A DNA stretch of 64,000 nucleotides, from NCBI GenBank assembly GCA_963757805.1, contig CAVWSM010000006.1, forward strand, positions 992,001 through 1,056,000. The letters run 5' to 3'. The translations under genes and the position numbers were made by a program. Below are positions 61,771-64,000 of the stretch, piece after piece. The DNA is from CAVWSM01 sp963757805. GTDB taxonomy: Bacteria; Actinomycetota; Actinomycetes; Jiangellales; Jiangellaceae. Position 1 is the first letter of the stretch; every line of letters begins with the position of its first letter. A model generated the notes under the pieces. It did no database searches. It was given only the letters and a program-made list of their open reading frames with translations, and had not been told where the DNA came from.

Positions 61771-62060
61771 GGAGAACCCCAAAACTGACCCAGACACACG
61801 GGCCACGCCGACATCCTTCGTGAAGCAGTGGATGGCCGCGTAGGCGAAGGTGCACCCAAAGAGTTCACCTTCTAGAGCGTCCTCAACAGGTAGCCGCATA
61901 CCGGGTGACACGAAGCGCGCTGTCCCCGGGTCACGGGGAGGTGACAGGCTGACCACGTGGACGTTGCGAGGCTACGACTCACGGTTCTCAAGCAGGGCTG
62001 GGCCGACAACGGGGCGCACTGCCGGCTTGTCTTCGTGTCAGACGCAGACGCGCGCAGCAG
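61771..62060. other. Gap after the ISL3 relic
   Basis: The first 30 bp may hold the outer end of the ISL3 element (GAACCCCAAAACTGACCCAG), but the matching left end is not present. A minus-strand frame reading LPVEDALEGELFG has no clear family. Confidence 0.35.
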
Positions 62061-62249
62061 ATGAGCGACCCCGTGGTCTGCTCGGCGAGGGGCTGCCGGG
62101 CGTGGGCGTCGTACGCCCTGGTCTGGAACAATCCGAAAGTCCACGCGCCGGAGCGAGAAAAGACCTGGGTGGCCTGCGAAGAGCACCGACAGTCACTCGC
62201 CGACTTCCTGGATCTGCGCGGGTTCCTGCGTCGGGTGGAAGCGTTGTAG
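62061..62249 (+). CDS. Conserved small actinobacterial protein with Cys/His pattern
   Basis: A 62-aa protein from ATG 62061: VCSARGCRAWASYALVWNNP, KVHAPEREKTWVACEEHRQS, LADFLDLRGFLRRVEAL. The two early Cys and the later C-E-E-H could bind one zinc. Similar proteins with V-W-N-N-P-K-x-H-x-P-x-R-x-K-T-W-x-A-C-x-E-H are widespread in actinobacteria and uncharacterised. Confidence 0.8.
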   Translation: MSDPVVCSARGCRAWASYALVWNNPKVHAPEREKTWVACEEHRQSLADFLDLRGFLRRVEAL

Positions 62250-62362
62250 GTGCTGGCTATCACCTGACCCCATGCCGTCGCCCGCGCCAGATCCGCACAT
62301 CGCCGCGAGTTCTCGGCACTAGCGCACGTTGCCGTGACCGACAAGGTTTCTGCACGGCGACG

Positions 62363-62749
62363 TCATCCAAGGTCGGCGAAGAACGCGTTCACATCAGCAG
62401 GACACGAGTCCATGAAGGACCATCTCTCGGTGATGAGCCCGTCGCTCATGTGGGCGACCTCGATGGCCGGGTAGGCAACCTCCGACCCGTCGGGCTTGCG
62501 GAGTGCCACGTTGATCAGGGCGATGACGTGCTCATCGTTGGCCAGCACGTCATGGACGGCGATGTTTCCATCGATCCGCTTGATCGCACCGCTCATCTGT
62601 TGGAGGACCGCCTCCCGCCCCATGACCTCGGGGTTGCCGGCTTCGTGCCACCGCAAGCCCGGGGCGAGGGCAGCCTTCACGGTGTCGACGTCGCCCGACT
62701 GGAATGCCGCGGTCAGCCGCCGGTACAGCTCGGCATTGGGATGCTCCAT
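62363..62749 (-). CDS. NTF2-like (SnoaL family) protein
   Basis: A 128-aa protein from ATG 62749 (GGAGACG upstream; an in-frame GTG upstream is less likely). It has NAELYRRLTAAFQSGDVDTV, APGLRWHEAGNPEVMGREAV, VHDVLANDEHVIALINVALR and ITERWSFMDSCPADVNAFFA. A ketosteroid-isomerase-like fold; substrate unknown. Confidence 0.8.
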   Translation of the reverse strand: MEHPNAELYRRLTAAFQSGDVDTVKAALAPGLRWHEAGNPEVMGREAVLQQMSGAIKRIDGNIAVHDVLANDEHVIALINVALRKPDGSEVAYPAIEVAHMSDGLITERWSFMDSCPADVNAFFADLG

Positions 62750-63138
62750 CGGCGTCTCCACTCGCCCTGGCTGCACCCAGGCTGCGCCCGGCCAACGGGG
62801 CTGTCAACGCCATCGGCCGGCACCCGTGCCGGCCGCGGTCGCTTCAGGCTCGACCCGCGCCGCCGTCGACTCGGCGACAGGGAGGCACTCGATGATCTGA
62901 GCTATCGCCGACCCCGACGTGACTGTTCTGTCCCATGCCACCGCCAGATGTCGGGCTCGTACCCGGCGGCCGCGCCCTGCGCGCGAATCCGGGTGTGCCG
63001 ACAGCCCACCTTCACGATCCGCGAGGTCCGGACATGCCGCTGGTGGCGCGGCTCTGCCGATGCGGGTACGCCGCGGGCCCGAAGTGGCCCCGGCGATGAG
63101 CGGACCCTGTCGGCCTTCGGACGCCCATCCGACCCGAC
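62750..63138. other. Intergenic region, nothing recognised
   Basis: Only high-GC chance frames with Arg-rich translations. No promoter or repeat stands out. Confidence 0.45.
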
Positions 63139-63765
63139 TCACTTCGACTTCCCCGACGGAGGCGTCGGTGGCGTGTCGAGCGCGTCGAGCTCGACCCCGG
63201 TCGCGGCGAGCACGACGTCACCTGCGAGGTGGACTGCGGCCCGCTGGCCGCTCGCCAGGTCAGCGGTCTCGTACAGCTCAACAGGCAGCGGACCGACCTC
63301 CGTCGGATACTCCTCCACCATGGTCAGCGACCAGGCCACATCGACCGGACGTGGCGCGAGCGCCGGATCGGTGAGGGCGACCAGCCGTACGCGCGACGAC
63401 GCCCCGACGCGAAGTCCCAGCAGCCGCGCGACCGCGACGAGGAACCCCGGCGACCGGCCCGTGAACCCCGCGGCCGGGGCCGTGTCCTCGCCCACGTCCA
63501 AGCCCGATGCCCCCGTTCGGACCCACACCGTCTCGCCGTCAGCGACCCCCCCGCGGACAACCCAGCCGCCGGCCCGCACCTCGACCCGGATCTGCAACCC
63601 CGACGCATCGGTCGTGACGTCGACGAGCCCCGTCGGGGTGCGACCGTCGGGGGCGAGCACCTGCGCGTTGTAGCGCCAGCCCACCGGACCCGGCGCGCAG
63701 GAGAACCGTTCATACGCGACCACCGTCCCTTCCTGGTCGCGCAGGCAATACAGACCCCTCGGCAT
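63139..63765 (-). CDS. Conserved hypothetical protein
   Basis: A 208-aa soluble protein from ATG 63765: MPRGLYCLRDQEGTVVAYER, FSCAPGPVGWRYNAQVL, then a beta-rich body with LQIRVEVRAGGWVVRGGVAD, TGRSPGFLVAVARLLGL, DVAWSLTMVEEYPTEV and an Ala/Pro tail ending TPPSGKSK. The R-F-x-x-x-P-G-P-x-G-W-R-Y pattern near the N-terminus resembles lipid-binding-like beta-barrels in actinobacteria, but I cannot name a family. Confidence 0.6.
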   Translation of the reverse strand: MPRGLYCLRDQEGTVVAYERFSCAPGPVGWRYNAQVLAPDGRTPTGLVDVTTDASGLQIRVEVRAGGWVVRGGVADGETVWVRTGASGLDVGEDTAPAAGFTGRSPGFLVAVARLLGLRVGASSRVRLVALTDPALAPRPVDVAWSLTMVEEYPTEVGPLPVELYETADLASGQRAAVHLAGDVVLAATGVELDALDTPPTPPSGKSK

Positions 63766-63879
63766 GTCCTCAGTCTCCCCGACACCAGACGCCACCGAAG
63801 ACGTCGCGCAGTCCAGCCGGTGACCGCGACCGTGCATACATGGAGTACCCGCCAAAGAACGCACTCATTTGCTTGATAT

Positions 63880-64000
63880 GCGCTGGATCTTCCTGGACAT
63901 TTCGCCGGTGATAGTGCCGGTCGGGAATGACAGCCTAATTCTGGCCCCACTTTGGGGGTGTGTCGCTGGCTTGATTTGGCCCCACCCTCGAGCTTCGTCC
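63880..64000. repeat. Possible insertion-sequence terminus at the window edge
   Basis: TGGCCCCACTTTGGGGG is followed about 30 bp later by TTTGGCCCCACCC. Repeated GGCCCCA boxes like these occur at the ends of some IS21-type elements. The GC content drops here. No transposase is inside the window, so this is tentative. Confidence 0.25.

Noticed and set aside
1..64000. CRISPR arrays, tRNA and rRNA genes
   Set aside because: No regularly spaced repeats, no GTTCRA-type T-loop with a fitting acceptor stem, and no rRNA signature were found by reading both strands.

Overview
This is a high-GC (roughly 70%) actinobacterial chromosome window, either a genome or a metagenome-assembled contig. Support comes from GTG/TTG starts, a SigB-type sigma factor, actinobacterial small families (DUF5302, DUF6325, DUF7144, DUF4288-like) and a conserved housekeeping block (SRAP - DoxX - aroA - rsgA - hisN). 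The order of that block resembles Nocardioidaceae and related Actinomycetes, but the genus cannot be fixed from sequence alone. Many genes are broken by single-base frameshifts, often at short homopolymers. Others of 1-2.6 kb are perfectly open, so the window mixes real pseudogenes with probable sequencing indels.

Layout. 1-8 kb: housekeeping genes (SRAP, DoxX, aroA, rsgA, DUF2231, hisN, DUF4288-like, AI-2E exporter, DUF5302, membrane protein). 7.9-14.9 kb: an adenylation-carrier-acyltransferase fusion preceded by an IdeR/DtxR-like iron box, a SigB-type sigma factor, a PP2C phosphatase, a secreted M23 peptidase and an SDR. 15-20 kb: IS remnants, a NERD protein, DUF7144 and an IS3 element (17928..19260) sitting in a secreted cell-wall protein gene. 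20-25 kb: membrane proteins and a small stress-like cluster (DUF4239, PLDc_N/SHOCT, DUF6325, small proteins, a CYTH relic). 25-42 kb: GH15 glucoamylase-like gene, lipoprotein, LuxR/LAL regulator, MHS transporter, DUF2550-like, SulP transporter, alpha/beta-hydrolase membrane protein, K+ channel, ZIP transporter, DUF6069, PqqD-methyltransferase fusion, SHOCT, NTF2-like and GNAT. 42.5-46 kb: a lower-GC island with a DyP-type peroxidase and two tandem paralogues of an unrecognised two-repeat protein. 46-49 kb: DUF1269 protein and an arylsulfatase. 49.2-51.3 kb: an inverted second copy of the 22.9-25.05 kb stress-like cluster, followed by DUF2252. 52.8-61.8 kb: a mosaic accessory region (gene scraps, PAP2, MarR-controlled hydrolase, ABM monooxygenase, epoxide hydrolase with TetR, tyrosine recombinase, ISL3 relic). 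62-64 kb: small conserved proteins and a possible IS terminus.

How the parts may connect. A repeated palindromic site (GGGTGA-N7-TCACCC, usually as two copies 25 bp apart) lies 86-93 bp upstream of start codons in unrelated loci: the DUF6325/77-aa divergent pair (both copies), the alpha/beta-hydrolase membrane protein, and a short ORF cut off by the IS3 element. This suggests a shared regulator for a stress-like regulon. Two further regulator-target pairs carry visible palindromic operators (MarR/hydrolase and TetR/epoxide hydrolase). No tRNA, rRNA or CRISPR array was seen.
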